A DNA stretch of 64,000 nt from Spirochaetia bacterium (GTDB lineage: Bacteria; Spirochaetota; Spirochaetia; DAHUYW01): assembly GCA_030041455.1 (NCBI GenBank), contig JASHNV010000058.1, positions 29,606 to 93,605 of the forward strand, read 5' to 3'. Positions 9,410 through 18,326 of the stretch are shown here, one piece after another; positions within the stretch are counted from its first letter, which is position 1; every line of letters starts with the position of its first letter. The notes beneath the pieces are model-generated. The model worked only from the letters and a program-made list of their open reading frames with translations, did no database searches and was not told the DNA's origin. A program made the translations under genes and the position numbers.

Positions 9410-10285
9410 CTATTCCAGCGTCCGGTTCATGCTGCCGCTCGCGTAGCCTTCGAGATCGAGCGTCACGAATCGGTAGCCGAGGGAACGGAGCCTGGCCGAC
9501 AGGCTCTCCCGGTTCTCGATGATCTTGGCGAAGTCCTCGGGAGCGACCTCCACCCGCGCGATGTCGTTATGCGTCCGCACGCGGACTTGGCTGATGCCCA
9601 ACGCGAGGACAAACGCCTCCGCCTGCTCGATCATGGAAAGTTTCTCCTTTGTGAGATGCTCGCCGAAAGCAACCCGCGACGACAGACAGGCGAGCGACGG
9701 CTTGTCCCAGTTCGGAAGCCCGAGCTCGCGGGCGAGCCTCCGCACCTCGGTCTTCCCGAGAAGCGCCTCCTGGAGGGGACCTCGCGCCCCCTTCTCGACG
9801 GCGGCGCGGATGCCGGGCCGGAAGTCGCCGAGGTCGTCGGTGATCAGTCCGTAGACCACGTGGCCGAGGCCGTGCTCGGCTTGGATCGGCTGAAGGTGCT
9901 CGAAGAGATTACGCCGGCAGAAATAGCAGCGCCCGCGGCCGTTCTCGGCGTACCCGGGGATCGACAGCTCCGAGGTCTCGATGACCCGGTGGCGGGCGCC
10001 GAGCGCGCGCGCAAGCTCGATCGCCGCCTCGCGCTCGCGGGAGGGATAGGTCTCCGAATCGGCGGTCACGGCGAGCACTCGCTCCCGGCCGAGCTCGTCG
10101 AGCGCCACCTTGAGGAGGAGCGTGCTGTCCACGCCTCCCGAGAACGCGACGAGAGCGCTCCGAAGCTCCCTCGTGATGGTTCTCAAACGCTCGTACTTCT
10201 CTCGAAGAGGAGGCGACGTCTCGGACGGATCGGGCCGCCTCGCACCTATTGCTCGCACCGAACAATCTCCTTCCCGTGGCTCCAA
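9410..10285 (-). CDS. larE: LarE, ATP-dependent sacrificial sulfur transferase
   Basis: PP-loop ALVAFSGGVDSTLLLKVA; SLACLSSRVAFGEHLTKEKL; exact start uncertain. Confidence 0.9.
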   Translation of the reverse strand: MEPREGDCSVRAIGARRPDPSETSPPLREKYERLRTITRELRSALVAFSGGVDSTLLLKVALDELGRERVLAVTADSETYPSREREAAIELARALGARHRVIETSELSIPGYAENGRGRCYFCRRNLFEHLQPIQAEHGLGHVVYGLITDDLGDFRPGIRAAVEKGARGPLQEALLGKTEVRRLARELGLPNWDKPSLACLSSRVAFGEHLTKEKLSMIEQAEAFVLALGISQVRVRTHNDIARVEVAPEDFAKIIENRESLSARLRSLGYRFVTLDLEGYASGSMNRTLE

Positions 10286-10545
10286 AGTAATCCATTCGCC
10301 GTGGAGCGTCTACCGCACGCACGTAGGACGCATGAACTCCTCCCGCAGGGTCTCGTGGTCTCGATCTGGCCTTGAAGCTTTCTCGTTGCCGTCCGGATGC
10401 CCGCCTTCTTCACGCGGCGGATCGTCGCGCGCAGGCGCCCGTGAAAACGATGTCGCGAACGGCGCTCCGTTCATGAGTGTCTCCGCATCGGCGCGATGGC
10501 AGGCGAGCCTACGCCGTCGGCAACGGCGTCCGTCCTTGGCGCTCG

Positions 10546-11106
10546 TTTGTTCCAGGGAATCGAGAAGCGACCGGGCCTCCTCCGAAAGCCCGGTCTCGAT
10601 TCGATCGTGCGGCTCGGTGACCAACGTCGCGACCGGGATCGCGCGGCGGATATACCGTCCGGCGAGGCTGAGGAGATAGCGCCGCGTCGCACGCTCGGCG
10701 AGCGAGCTGATCGAGTCGATCTCTCCTTGAGAGGACTTCGGCTTCTTCGGGAACGATCACGAGCCGGCGCGCCGGCGCCCCGAGGTTCATCGGGTAGCGC
10801 TGGACGCTTCCGCGACAGAACGTGCATTTCTCGCGCAACCGCGAGGCCGGGGGTCGTGATGTCCACCCGTTCTGCTCTGCGCGGAAAAGCTTCCCGGCGA
10901 GGGCGGAGGCCTCCTCCGGAGACAACGCGACGGGGAGCCGCTCGCCTGAAGACGGTTCACCGCTTCGTAGACGTTCGGCCGCGGAATCCTCGACACCCTC
11001 GCGAGATCGTATCCGTTCGATGTCGTCCTTGCGCGCAACGCCCCTATGCCTGCGCCTCGTACCGAGAAAAGCCGAGCTTGATGAGCTCGTGAATCGTGTG
11101 GCGCAT
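10546..11106 (-). pseudogene. Decayed TrmB-family transcriptional regulator
   Basis: SD GGAGGAGGG, ATG, MRHTIHELIKLGFSRYEAQA then TAG; continues in another frame as ARTTSNGYDLARVSRIPRPNVYEAVNRLQASG; later fragments CTFCRGSVQRYPMNLGAPARRLVIVPEEAEVLS and RRYLLSLAGRYIRRAIPVATLVTEPHDRIETGLSEEARSLLDSL are in other frames. Confidence 0.75.
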
Positions 11107-11246
11107 GTCCCTCCTCCGATCGCGGCAGGTAGTACGCCCACGAGCGGGAGATCGCGAAATCGAGCCTCGGTCACGGGTAGTGCTCGATCCGGGCTGGGGC
11201 AACCCTTCTTCACTTCCGGCGACGGTGATAGAATGCGGTACTTATC

Positions 11247-12455
11247 GTGATTGTCTGGAAGCGAAACCTGTACGCGATCTGGGCGGCCGAGCTTCTCGCC
11301 ATAGCGGGGTTCAGCACGTCGATGCCCATCATTCCCTTCTACCTGCAGTCGATGGGCGTGCGCTCGCCCCACCGACTGAACGTGTGGGTCGGGCTCATCC
11401 AGTCGACGGCCTCGATCGCGCTCGGTCTGGTGGCGCCCGTTTGGGGGAGAGTGGCGGATTCCTACGGGAGGCGGCCGATGCTGCTCCGCGCGATGTTCGG
11501 CGGCGCGCTGATCATCGCGCTCATGGGATTCGTGACCAAGCCCTGGCAGCTCCTCGTCCTGCGGATCGTTCAGGGCCTTCTCACGGGCACCGTGAGCGCC
11601 GCGACGGTCCTCGTCGCCTCGACGGTACCCGAAAAGGAGCTCGGCTCCAGCATGGGGCTTCTCCAGAGCGCGGTGTTCGTCGGCGCGTCCCTCGGGCCGC
11701 TGATCGGCGGATTCATCTCCGACTTCGCCGGCAACCGTTTCAATTTCTTCGTCACCTCGCTCATGCTCGTCTCCGCCGGTCTCCTCGTGTTGGGCTTCGT
11801 GCGGGAGGACTTCGTTCCGCGAAAAGCGCCGGGAAGCCCGTTGAAGAATCTCATTCCGAACTTCGCGATCGTGATCGAATCGCGGACGCTCCTCACGCTC
11901 GTATTCGTCGGGTTCGCCGTCCAGGTCGCCAACTCGATCGTCAATCCGATCCTCCCGCTGTTCATCCAGAAAATCAACTCGGCTCAGGCCTTCGTCGCCA
12001 CGACCTCGGGCTTGATCATCGGGCTCGGAGCATTGAGCTCAGCGGTGGCTTCCGTCGTGATCGGGCGGGTGAGCGGGCGGATGGGCTACCAGCGAGCGGT
12101 GGTCATCTGCATCGGGGGCGCATGCCTTCTCTACATTCCGCAGGCCTTCGTGACCACGGCGACCCAGCTTCTCGTCCTGAGAATGCTCGAGGAGTTTTTT
12201 CTCGGAGGGACGATGCCGTCGGTGAACGCTCTCATCGCGCGCAACACCGAGAGGGAGGCCCAAGGATCGGTCTACGGGATCAACACGAGCGTGAGCTCGG
12301 CGGGCGGCGCGCTCGGTCCGGCCCTCGGCGCCTCGGCCGCGATTCTGTTCGGATACTCGGGCCCCTTCCTCGGAACCGCAGGCATGCTCCTCGTCACGTC
12401 GGTCGCGATCATGACGGTGCTGCGCCGGAGGGGCTCGGGAGCGTCCTCGCGTTGA
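11247..12455 (+). CDS. MFS transporter (MdtG-like)
   Basis: About 12 TMs; GRVADSYGRRPML motif. Confidence 0.9.
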   Translation: MIVWKRNLYAIWAAELLAIAGFSTSMPIIPFYLQSMGVRSPHRLNVWVGLIQSTASIALGLVAPVWGRVADSYGRRPMLLRAMFGGALIIALMGFVTKPWQLLVLRIVQGLLTGTVSAATVLVASTVPEKELGSSMGLLQSAVFVGASLGPLIGGFISDFAGNRFNFFVTSLMLVSAGLLVLGFVREDFVPRKAPGSPLKNLIPNFAIVIESRTLLTLVFVGFAVQVANSIVNPILPLFIQKINSAQAFVATTSGLIIGLGALSSAVASVVIGRVSGRMGYQRAVVICIGGACLLYIPQAFVTTATQLLVLRMLEEFFLGGTMPSVNALIARNTEREAQGSVYGINTSVSSAGGALGPALGASAAILFGYSGPFLGTAGMLLVTSVAIMTVLRRRGSGASSR

Positions 12456-12479
12456 GCTCCCGGCGGAGCGGAGCTCGCG

Positions 12480-13030
12480 AGCGTTCCTTGACGCCGATTC
12501 CCATCCGGTAGCCTCCGTGAGGGGCGGGGTTCGGCGACGGGCGCCCTCCGGATTCCGCGGCGAAGGCGCCGAATCCGGGCTCCCTGTCGATCGCGCCCGC
12601 TTTCAGCGTCTCCTGAAACGCTCCTTGGCTCATCGCGAGCGCGACGAAGCGCCCCGCGTCGCGCGTCTCGACGCCGTGGAAGACGACCTCCTTCGAGAAG
12701 CGGAACGAGACCCGAGGCGCCCGGACGCCCGCGGGCCGTCTCCGGGTCCCGGGCGAAGAGCTCATGAGAGAGCCGCTCGGGCTCCGCCCCGATCGAAGCG
12801 GGCCGGTCGCAGTCGTAGGTTGCGAAGACGCCCGCGGGAGGAGGGCGCGGCGGAACTCCCGACGGGAGGCTTCAGGCTCCACCCGGTGAAAGGGCTGCGA
12901 GCAGGTGAGGATGTCCGCCACGAGTCGGCGAGGGAAATGCGCGTCAGTCGCCCGAGGCGGGATCGCACGTCGGATCGACGTCGCGGAAGCGCCTGAATCA
13001 CGGCGACTCGCGCGGCAAGCACGCCGGCTT
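12480..13030 (-). pseudogene. Remnant of a class I SAM-dependent methyltransferase (C-terminal half, frameshifted)
   Basis: Minus-strand fragments VADILTCSQPFHRVEPEASRREFRRALLP, AGVFATYDCDRP (other frame), FVALAMSQGAFQETLKAG and YRMGIGVK resemble a C-terminal methyltransferase pattern but lie in different frames. Confidence 0.6.
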
Positions 13031-13075
13031 GAACAGCGAGTCCGTTGTCGGTAGGATGACAACCACGGACGGGAC

Positions 13076-13954
13076 ATGCCGGAACAAGCCGCCGAGAGAC
13101 GCCGCGAGACAGCAATTCTCCTCCTTTCGTGCCGGGACACCCGCGGGATCGTGGCGGAGATCTCGCACTTCATCTTCGCGTATGACGGGAACATCCTCCA
13201 CTCCGACCAGCACTTCGACGGGGAGACGCGAACCTTCTTCATGCGCATCGAGTGGGATCTCGAGCTCTTCTCGATTCCGAAGGAGAAAATCGCGGCCGCC
13301 TTCGAGCCCATTGCGGTCAAGTTCGCGATGAGCTGGCGCCTCGAGCTCTCTTCCAAGCGGGCGCGCATCGCGATTTTCGTCTCGGGATTCGATCACTGCC
13401 TCTACGAGCTTCTGATCCGCAACCGCTCGGGGGAGCTCAACGCCGAGATTCCCCTCATCATCGGCAACCACGAGACCGCCGAGCCGATTGCCCGCTATTT
13501 CGACGTGCCGTTTCATCTCTTCAAGGTGACGGAGGACGGAAAGCGCGAGGCCGAGGCGCGCCAGCTCGCGCTCCTGCGAGAAAACCGGATCGATCTCGTC
13601 GTCCTTGCCCGCTACATGCAGATCCTCGGGGAGGGCTTCGTGTCCGAGTTTCGCGACCGCATCATCAACATCCACCACTCGTTTCTTCCCGCTTTCGTCG
13701 GCGCCCGGCCCTATCACCAGGCGCACTCGCGGGGAGTGAAGATCATCGGGGCGACGAGCCACTACGTCACCGCGGAGCTCGATCAGGGGCCGATCATCGA
13801 GCAGGACGTCGCGCGCATAACGCACCGCGACTCCGTCGGCGACCTCATCCTCAAGGGGAAAAATCTCGAAAAGCTCGTCCTGTCGCGCGCGGTCAAGCTC
13901 CACCTCGATCACAAGATTCTCGTGTTCGGCAACAAGACCGTGGTGTTTGACTGA
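13076..13954 (+). CDS. purU: Formyltetrahydrofolate deformylase
   Basis: N-terminal ACT domain; formyltransferase core IINIHHSFLPAFVGARPYHQAHSRGVKIIGATSHYV. Confidence 0.93.
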   Translation: MPEQAAERRRETAILLLSCRDTRGIVAEISHFIFAYDGNILHSDQHFDGETRTFFMRIEWDLELFSIPKEKIAAAFEPIAVKFAMSWRLELSSKRARIAIFVSGFDHCLYELLIRNRSGELNAEIPLIIGNHETAEPIARYFDVPFHLFKVTEDGKREAEARQLALLRENRIDLVVLARYMQILGEGFVSEFRDRIINIHHSFLPAFVGARPYHQAHSRGVKIIGATSHYVTAELDQGPIIEQDVARITHRDSVGDLILKGKNLEKLVLSRAVKLHLDHKILVFGNKTVVFD

Positions 13955-14507
13955 CGCGGCGGGAAGGAGGACGGCCGTGATCGAGGTCGAGGTCAAGGCG
14001 TGGGTCGAGGACCCCGCGGCGCTTGAGCGGGTCCTTTCGGCGCGCTTTCCCTTCGTCGGGACCTTCCGGAAGGAGGACGTGTATTTTCGCCTTCCCGGCG
14101 CGTCGAGCGAGTTCCGACTGCGGCGAGCGGAGGGCGAGTCGGTGGTGACCGCGAAGGAGAAATCGATCGACTCGGGGGTCGAAGTGAACGTGGAAACCGA
14201 GTTTACGGTCTCCGACGCCGAGGCGTTCGAGCGCTTCGCCCGCGCGATCGGCGCCGAGCCCTTCGTCCGCAAGACGAAGGTGGGGCGAGCCTACGGCGCG
14301 GAGGCGGTCCGCATCGAGCTTTCCGAGGTCGCGCGCCTCGGAACCTTCATCGAGATCGAGAAGCTCATCGACGAGGGGCGCGCCGCGGAGGCCTCCGCGG
14401 CGCGGAGCGAGCTCCTCGACCTCCTCGCGAGCCTCGGCGTCGGTCTCGAGAAGGTCGAGCGCCGCTACTACATCGACATGCTCATGGAGCGGGATCGGCG
14501 CGGCTGA
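13947..14507 (+). CDS. CYTH domain protein (class IV adenylate cyclase-like)
   Basis: ExExK motif EVEVK; alternating charged strands; 8-nt overlap with purU. Confidence 0.85.
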   Translation: MTDAAGRRTAVIEVEVKAWVEDPAALERVLSARFPFVGTFRKEDVYFRLPGASSEFRLRRAEGESVVTAKEKSIDSGVEVNVETEFTVSDAEAFERFARAIGAEPFVRKTKVGRAYGAEAVRIELSEVARLGTFIEIEKLIDEGRAAEASAARSELLDLLASLGVGLEKVERRYYIDMLMERDRRG

Positions 14508-14515
14508 AGGCTTCG

Positions 14516-15499
14516 CTACACCGCCAGGTGCATGTCGCGGCCGACGACGGAGAGGGCCTCCTCGCGGTGGGCACGGGCGGCCTCCATGAACCGGTAGAAG
14601 TGGCTCGAGAAGAAGCCCGCCTTCGCGGGGACCGGCTTCCGCCGCGCGAGCTTCGATTTGTACAACACCTCGTCCTTCAGCCACAGAAACTTGTCGTAAC
14701 CGCCCTGCGCCGCCTCCTCGTCGGGAATCTCGTCGGTGACGATCGCCTCGGCGATCCACTCGGCGCGGTCGAACGGGGCCATCTCCTCGGCGATCGTGAG
14801 ATCGAGGATTCGCTCCTCCTGGCCCGCCGGACCGAGGAGCGACGCGAGGCGGTCGAGAACCGCCTCCGCGTCGTCGAACGGCCTCCGATTAAAGGCGCAC
14901 AGATACTTGTAGATCTTCCGCGCCGCCGCGAGGTCGCGGGTCCGGTTGACGACCCGCTGGCGAGCGGGAACGAGGCGAGGATCGGTCCAGATCTCCGACA
15001 GGCGGTCCGGCGCGCGAAGCGCCTGCGCGTGGCCGATCGGCGGTATCACCGAGGCCGTGTCGACGACGTTCCACTCCTCCCGCACGCCGGAGAAGTTCTG
15101 ATGCGCCCAGGAATCGGCGTAGGTGTGGAGCGCGACGCCGAGGCGATAGGGATCCCGCGAGCGCAGCGCCGCGATCAGGAGCCGCTTGACGCCCGGAGAG
15201 CCGGGCGTGCAGTTGAGCCGATTCGATCGGCCGTCGAGGCGCTCCGCGTCGGGATAGTCGGGATCGCCGGGAAAGAAATGGAACGGGATGTACACGTTCC
15301 GCGGAGTTTCGACGTTCCAGAAGCCGAAGTTCTGCGTCGAGATGGTGGTGTACGTGGAGCTGGCGGCGTCGACCGCGTAGGCGACCACGTTGTAGTCCAC
15401 GAACTGGGAGGCGTAGGAGATGACGCGCGCCTCCTCGGCCGGAAAACCGGCGCGCCTGCAGAGGTAGTTGAGAATGTAGTAATGGAACTCGATGTTCAC
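14516..15499 (-). CDS. DUF6765-like protein
   Basis: MNIEFHYYILNYLCRRAGFPAEEARVISYASQFVD; GVALHTYADSWAHQNFSG. Confidence 0.72.
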   Translation of the reverse strand: MNIEFHYYILNYLCRRAGFPAEEARVISYASQFVDYNVVAYAVDAASSTYTTISTQNFGFWNVETPRNVYIPFHFFPGDPDYPDAERLDGRSNRLNCTPGSPGVKRLLIAALRSRDPYRLGVALHTYADSWAHQNFSGVREEWNVVDTASVIPPIGHAQALRAPDRLSEIWTDPRLVPARQRVVNRTRDLAAARKIYKYLCAFNRRPFDDAEAVLDRLASLLGPAGQEERILDLTIAEEMAPFDRAEWIAEAIVTDEIPDEEAAQGGYDKFLWLKDEVLYKSKLARRKPVPAKAGFFSSHFYRFMEAARAHREEALSVVGRDMHLAV

Positions 15500-15527
15500 G
15501 CCCGGGATCCGCGGCGGAGCGCTCCGC

Positions 15528-16376
15528 TCAGCCGAAGATGTAGCTCGTCCATTGCTTCCCGAGCCCCGCGAAGCCGCACTCCGCGACCTTCTTCTCGTTC
15601 GCTTCCCAATTGTCGCCGTAGTGAACGAGGTACATCTTGCGCTTGATTTCCGCCGGATAGGAATTGAGCTCGTCGATGCCGGCGTGAACCCCGCCGTTGA
15701 AGAACTGGCAGTCGTGAAAAATTATCTCCGGCTTGAACAGCTTGTCGAAGGTATAGACGAGATCTTCGTCGAAACGGGTGTCGCTCGTGAACATCACCCG
15801 GTCGTCGATCATGAGGCCGCAGCTCCAGAAGGAGCTTTGCCACGTGGCGGGATTGTCGGGTATGTGCTTGGTTCGATAGAACTTGATGTTGATCGACCCG
15901 ATGGTCGCCTCGTGCGTCTCGCGCGGCAAGGTCTCAAGCCACACCGGGCGGACGATCTCCCACATGTCGTCGAAGGTCAGCACCTGGCCCGAACGCTCCT
16001 CGTTGAAGGCCGAGCCTCCCCGGAGGGACATCTCCCACAGGAGCGTCTGGTAGGTCGGGTTGATGATGATGCTCGGCTTTTCCCGCCGGACGTACCGGTT
16101 GAGGAGCATGACCTCCTCGAGACCTCCGATATGGTCGGCGTGGGAGTGCGTGATGAGGAAGGTCCGCAGGTCCGTGACCTGCAGACCGATCTCGTGGATG
16201 GCCTGGGGAGCCTTGGAGCCGAAATCGACCATCACGTGATCTTTTCCCTTGATGACTAGGAGGTTCGTCTGGTAGTTGCGCTTCGTGAAGGCGCTCCCCA
16301 CCCCGAGGAAGAAGAGCGTGAGCTTTCCGTCGTTCACGAGGGAAAGTGGAAGCTTCTTAAGCTTGCGAATCTCCAT
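15528..16376 (-). CDS. MBL-fold metallo-hydrolase
   Basis: TLFFLGVGSAFTKRNYQTN; metal motif THSHADHIGG. Confidence 0.9.
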   Translation of the reverse strand: MEIRKLKKLPLSLVNDGKLTLFFLGVGSAFTKRNYQTNLLVIKGKDHVMVDFGSKAPQAIHEIGLQVTDLRTFLITHSHADHIGGLEEVMLLNRYVRREKPSIIINPTYQTLLWEMSLRGGSAFNEERSGQVLTFDDMWEIVRPVWLETLPRETHEATIGSINIKFYRTKHIPDNPATWQSSFWSCGLMIDDRVMFTSDTRFDEDLVYTFDKLFKPEIIFHDCQFFNGGVHAGIDELNSYPAEIKRKMYLVHYGDNWEANEKKVAECGFAGLGKQWTSYIFG

Positions 16377-16460
16377 GGATGGCTCCTGCCTACGCTAAAG
16401 TATAGTTCATTCTCGACCCGTTTTCGAGCCGCCGCAACGACCCCGGACCTGAGCCCGGGC

Positions 16461-17153
16461 TCAGGTCCGGTCTTCCTCCTGCAGAGCCTGGAGAACGGCG
16501 TCCTCGTCGCGGGCGGCGAGAATTTTCGCGTTGAGCTTGCGCTCCCCGAGAAGCATGTTGAGCTTCGCCATGACCCGCAGGTGGACGACGTCGCTGTCGG
16601 TGGAGAGGAGGAAGAAGAGCGTGGTCTTCTCGCCGTCGAGCGCGTCGAAGTCGGTTCCCTGGCGGCATACCCCGACCACCAAGACCGGCTGGGACGTCCG
16701 CGACTCTTTCTGGCGGCGGATGTGGGGGAAAGCAACCCCCCGGCCGAGCGCCGTCGAGATCATGTGCTCCCGCTCCATGAGCTTCGCGAGGAACTCCTCG
16801 CCGTCGGGCACCACGGCCGCCTCCACTAGGGGACGGACGAGCTGGCGGAGAACCTCCTCCTTCGTCCCCGGGGTCACGCTCAACAGGATATGGCGCTTCT
16901 CCGTCAGCCGGGAGAGCGGTACCGGCTCGCGGGTGGCCTCGATCAGCTTGACGAGCTCGCTTTTCGGCGGGCTTTTCATGCGCGCCGCGAGCCATTCGTC
17001 GATCATGGCGCGCCGAAAGCGCCATTGGCTCGCCACCTTGATGGATGGGATTTCGTCGTTGTGGACCATCCGAAGGACCGTTTTTTCCGCTACCTTCAGG
17101 TAATGCGCCACCTCGGCAAGCGTGAGGAGCTCACGTGACGTATCATTTTCCAT
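16461..17153 (-). CDS. Excisionase-type HTH fused to PTS EIIA (PtsN/Fru-like) domain
   Basis: LTLAEVAHYLKVAEKTVLRMVHNDEIPSIKVASQWRFRRAMIDEWL; EIIA His motif GVAFPHIRR. Confidence 0.85.
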   Translation of the reverse strand: MENDTSRELLTLAEVAHYLKVAEKTVLRMVHNDEIPSIKVASQWRFRRAMIDEWLAARMKSPPKSELVKLIEATREPVPLSRLTEKRHILLSVTPGTKEEVLRQLVRPLVEAAVVPDGEEFLAKLMEREHMISTALGRGVAFPHIRRQKESRTSQPVLVVGVCRQGTDFDALDGEKTTLFFLLSTDSDVVHLRVMAKLNMLLGERKLNAKILAARDEDAVLQALQEEDRT

Positions 17154-17181
17154 GATGTTCCTCCAACAGCTCGAAAAGTCC

Positions 17182-17209
17182 ATTATAGTCCGTTGAAGGC
17201 CGCGGTCAA
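17182..17209 (-). promoter_or_regulatory. Sigma-70 promoter for the HTH-EIIA gene
   Basis: Minus strand TTGACC-N16-TATAAT. Confidence 0.7.
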
Positions 17210-17264
17210 GCGTCGCGCGCTGCTCCGGCGACCCGCCGCGGAGCCGGTCCCACTCGGACCCAGG

Positions 17265-18299
17265 CTACTGGCAGAAGAAGCGGAACGTTGTCCGTTGGTG
17301 GTAGCGCTCGCCGGGTCGCAGAATCGTGCTCGGAAACTTGGGCTGATTGACGGCGTCCGGAAAGTCCTCGGTCTCCAGGCAGAAGGCGGAGTGCTTCGCG
17401 AAGCGCTTTCCGCCCCGCCCCTGGATGCCCGTGAGCATGTTCCCCGTGTAGAATTGAATGCCGGGCTGCGTCGTGCGGACCTCAAGGCCGCGTCCCGAGC
17501 CGGGCTCGTAGACGCGAGCCGCCTTCTGCAGGCCGGTTCCGCGCTTTCGGATCGCGAAGCAGTGGTCGTAGCCGCCCGACGACTCGATCTCGCCGCCGAT
17601 CGCGGTCTCGGAGCGGAGGTCGAACTTCGTCCCCTCCACCTTGGCGAGCTCTCCGGTGGGAATCAGGTCGGCGTCGACCGGAAGGTACTGCTCGGCGTAG
17701 ATGGTGACGCGGTGACCGCGAATATCGCCGGAGCCGGCTCCGCGCAGGTTCCAGTAGGCGTGATTGGTCAAATTGACCGGCGTCGGCTTGTCGGTGGTCG
17801 CCTCGTAGTCGATCTCGAGGACGTCCTGCTCGTCGAGGGTATAGGTGACCCGCGCGTCCAGGGTCCCGGGATAGCCCTCCTCGCCGTCCGGGCTCACGTA
17901 GGCGAGGCGCACGCCGGCTCGGTCGGGCCGGCTGAAGGGGGAGGCGTCCCACAGCGCGCGGTCGAAGCCCCGCTTGCCGCCGTGAAGGTGGCTCGGCCCT
18001 TCGTTGCAAAACAGCGCGTATTCCTTCCCGTCGAGGACGAATGTCCCTTTTCCGATCCGGTTTGCGTACCGGCCGATCGTCGCGCCGAAGTAGGGGTGGG
18101 CGCCGAGGTAGCCTTCCAGAGCGTCGAAGCCGAGCGTGATCTCCTCGCTTCGATCGTGGGCGTTGGGGGTCTTCACCGACGAGAGCGTCGCTCCGTAGGT
18201 GATGATCTGGATGGTGATTCCGTTGCCGTTCTGAATGGTGTACTGATCCACGCTTCGGCCCTCCGGAATCTTGCCGAACACGCGATGGGAAAGCTGCAT
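17265..18299 (-). CDS. galM: Galactose mutarotase (aldose 1-epimerase)
   Basis: GPSHLHGGKRGFDRALWD; TNHAYWNL; GIQFYTGN. Confidence 0.93.
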   Translation of the reverse strand: MQLSHRVFGKIPEGRSVDQYTIQNGNGITIQIITYGATLSSVKTPNAHDRSEEITLGFDALEGYLGAHPYFGATIGRYANRIGKGTFVLDGKEYALFCNEGPSHLHGGKRGFDRALWDASPFSRPDRAGVRLAYVSPDGEEGYPGTLDARVTYTLDEQDVLEIDYEATTDKPTPVNLTNHAYWNLRGAGSGDIRGHRVTIYAEQYLPVDADLIPTGELAKVEGTKFDLRSETAIGGEIESSGGYDHCFAIRKRGTGLQKAARVYEPGSGRGLEVRTTQPGIQFYTGNMLTGIQGRGGKRFAKHSAFCLETEDFPDAVNQPKFPSTILRPGERYHQRTTFRFFCQ

Positions 18300-18326
18300 G
18301 TGACACCTCAGTCGAACATTCTATCG

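Noticed and set aside
10509-11372. 287-aa minus-strand ORF reported as intact
   Set aside because: Its frame carries only pieces of TrmB homology; start region is unrelated, so better read as part of a frameshifted pseudogene
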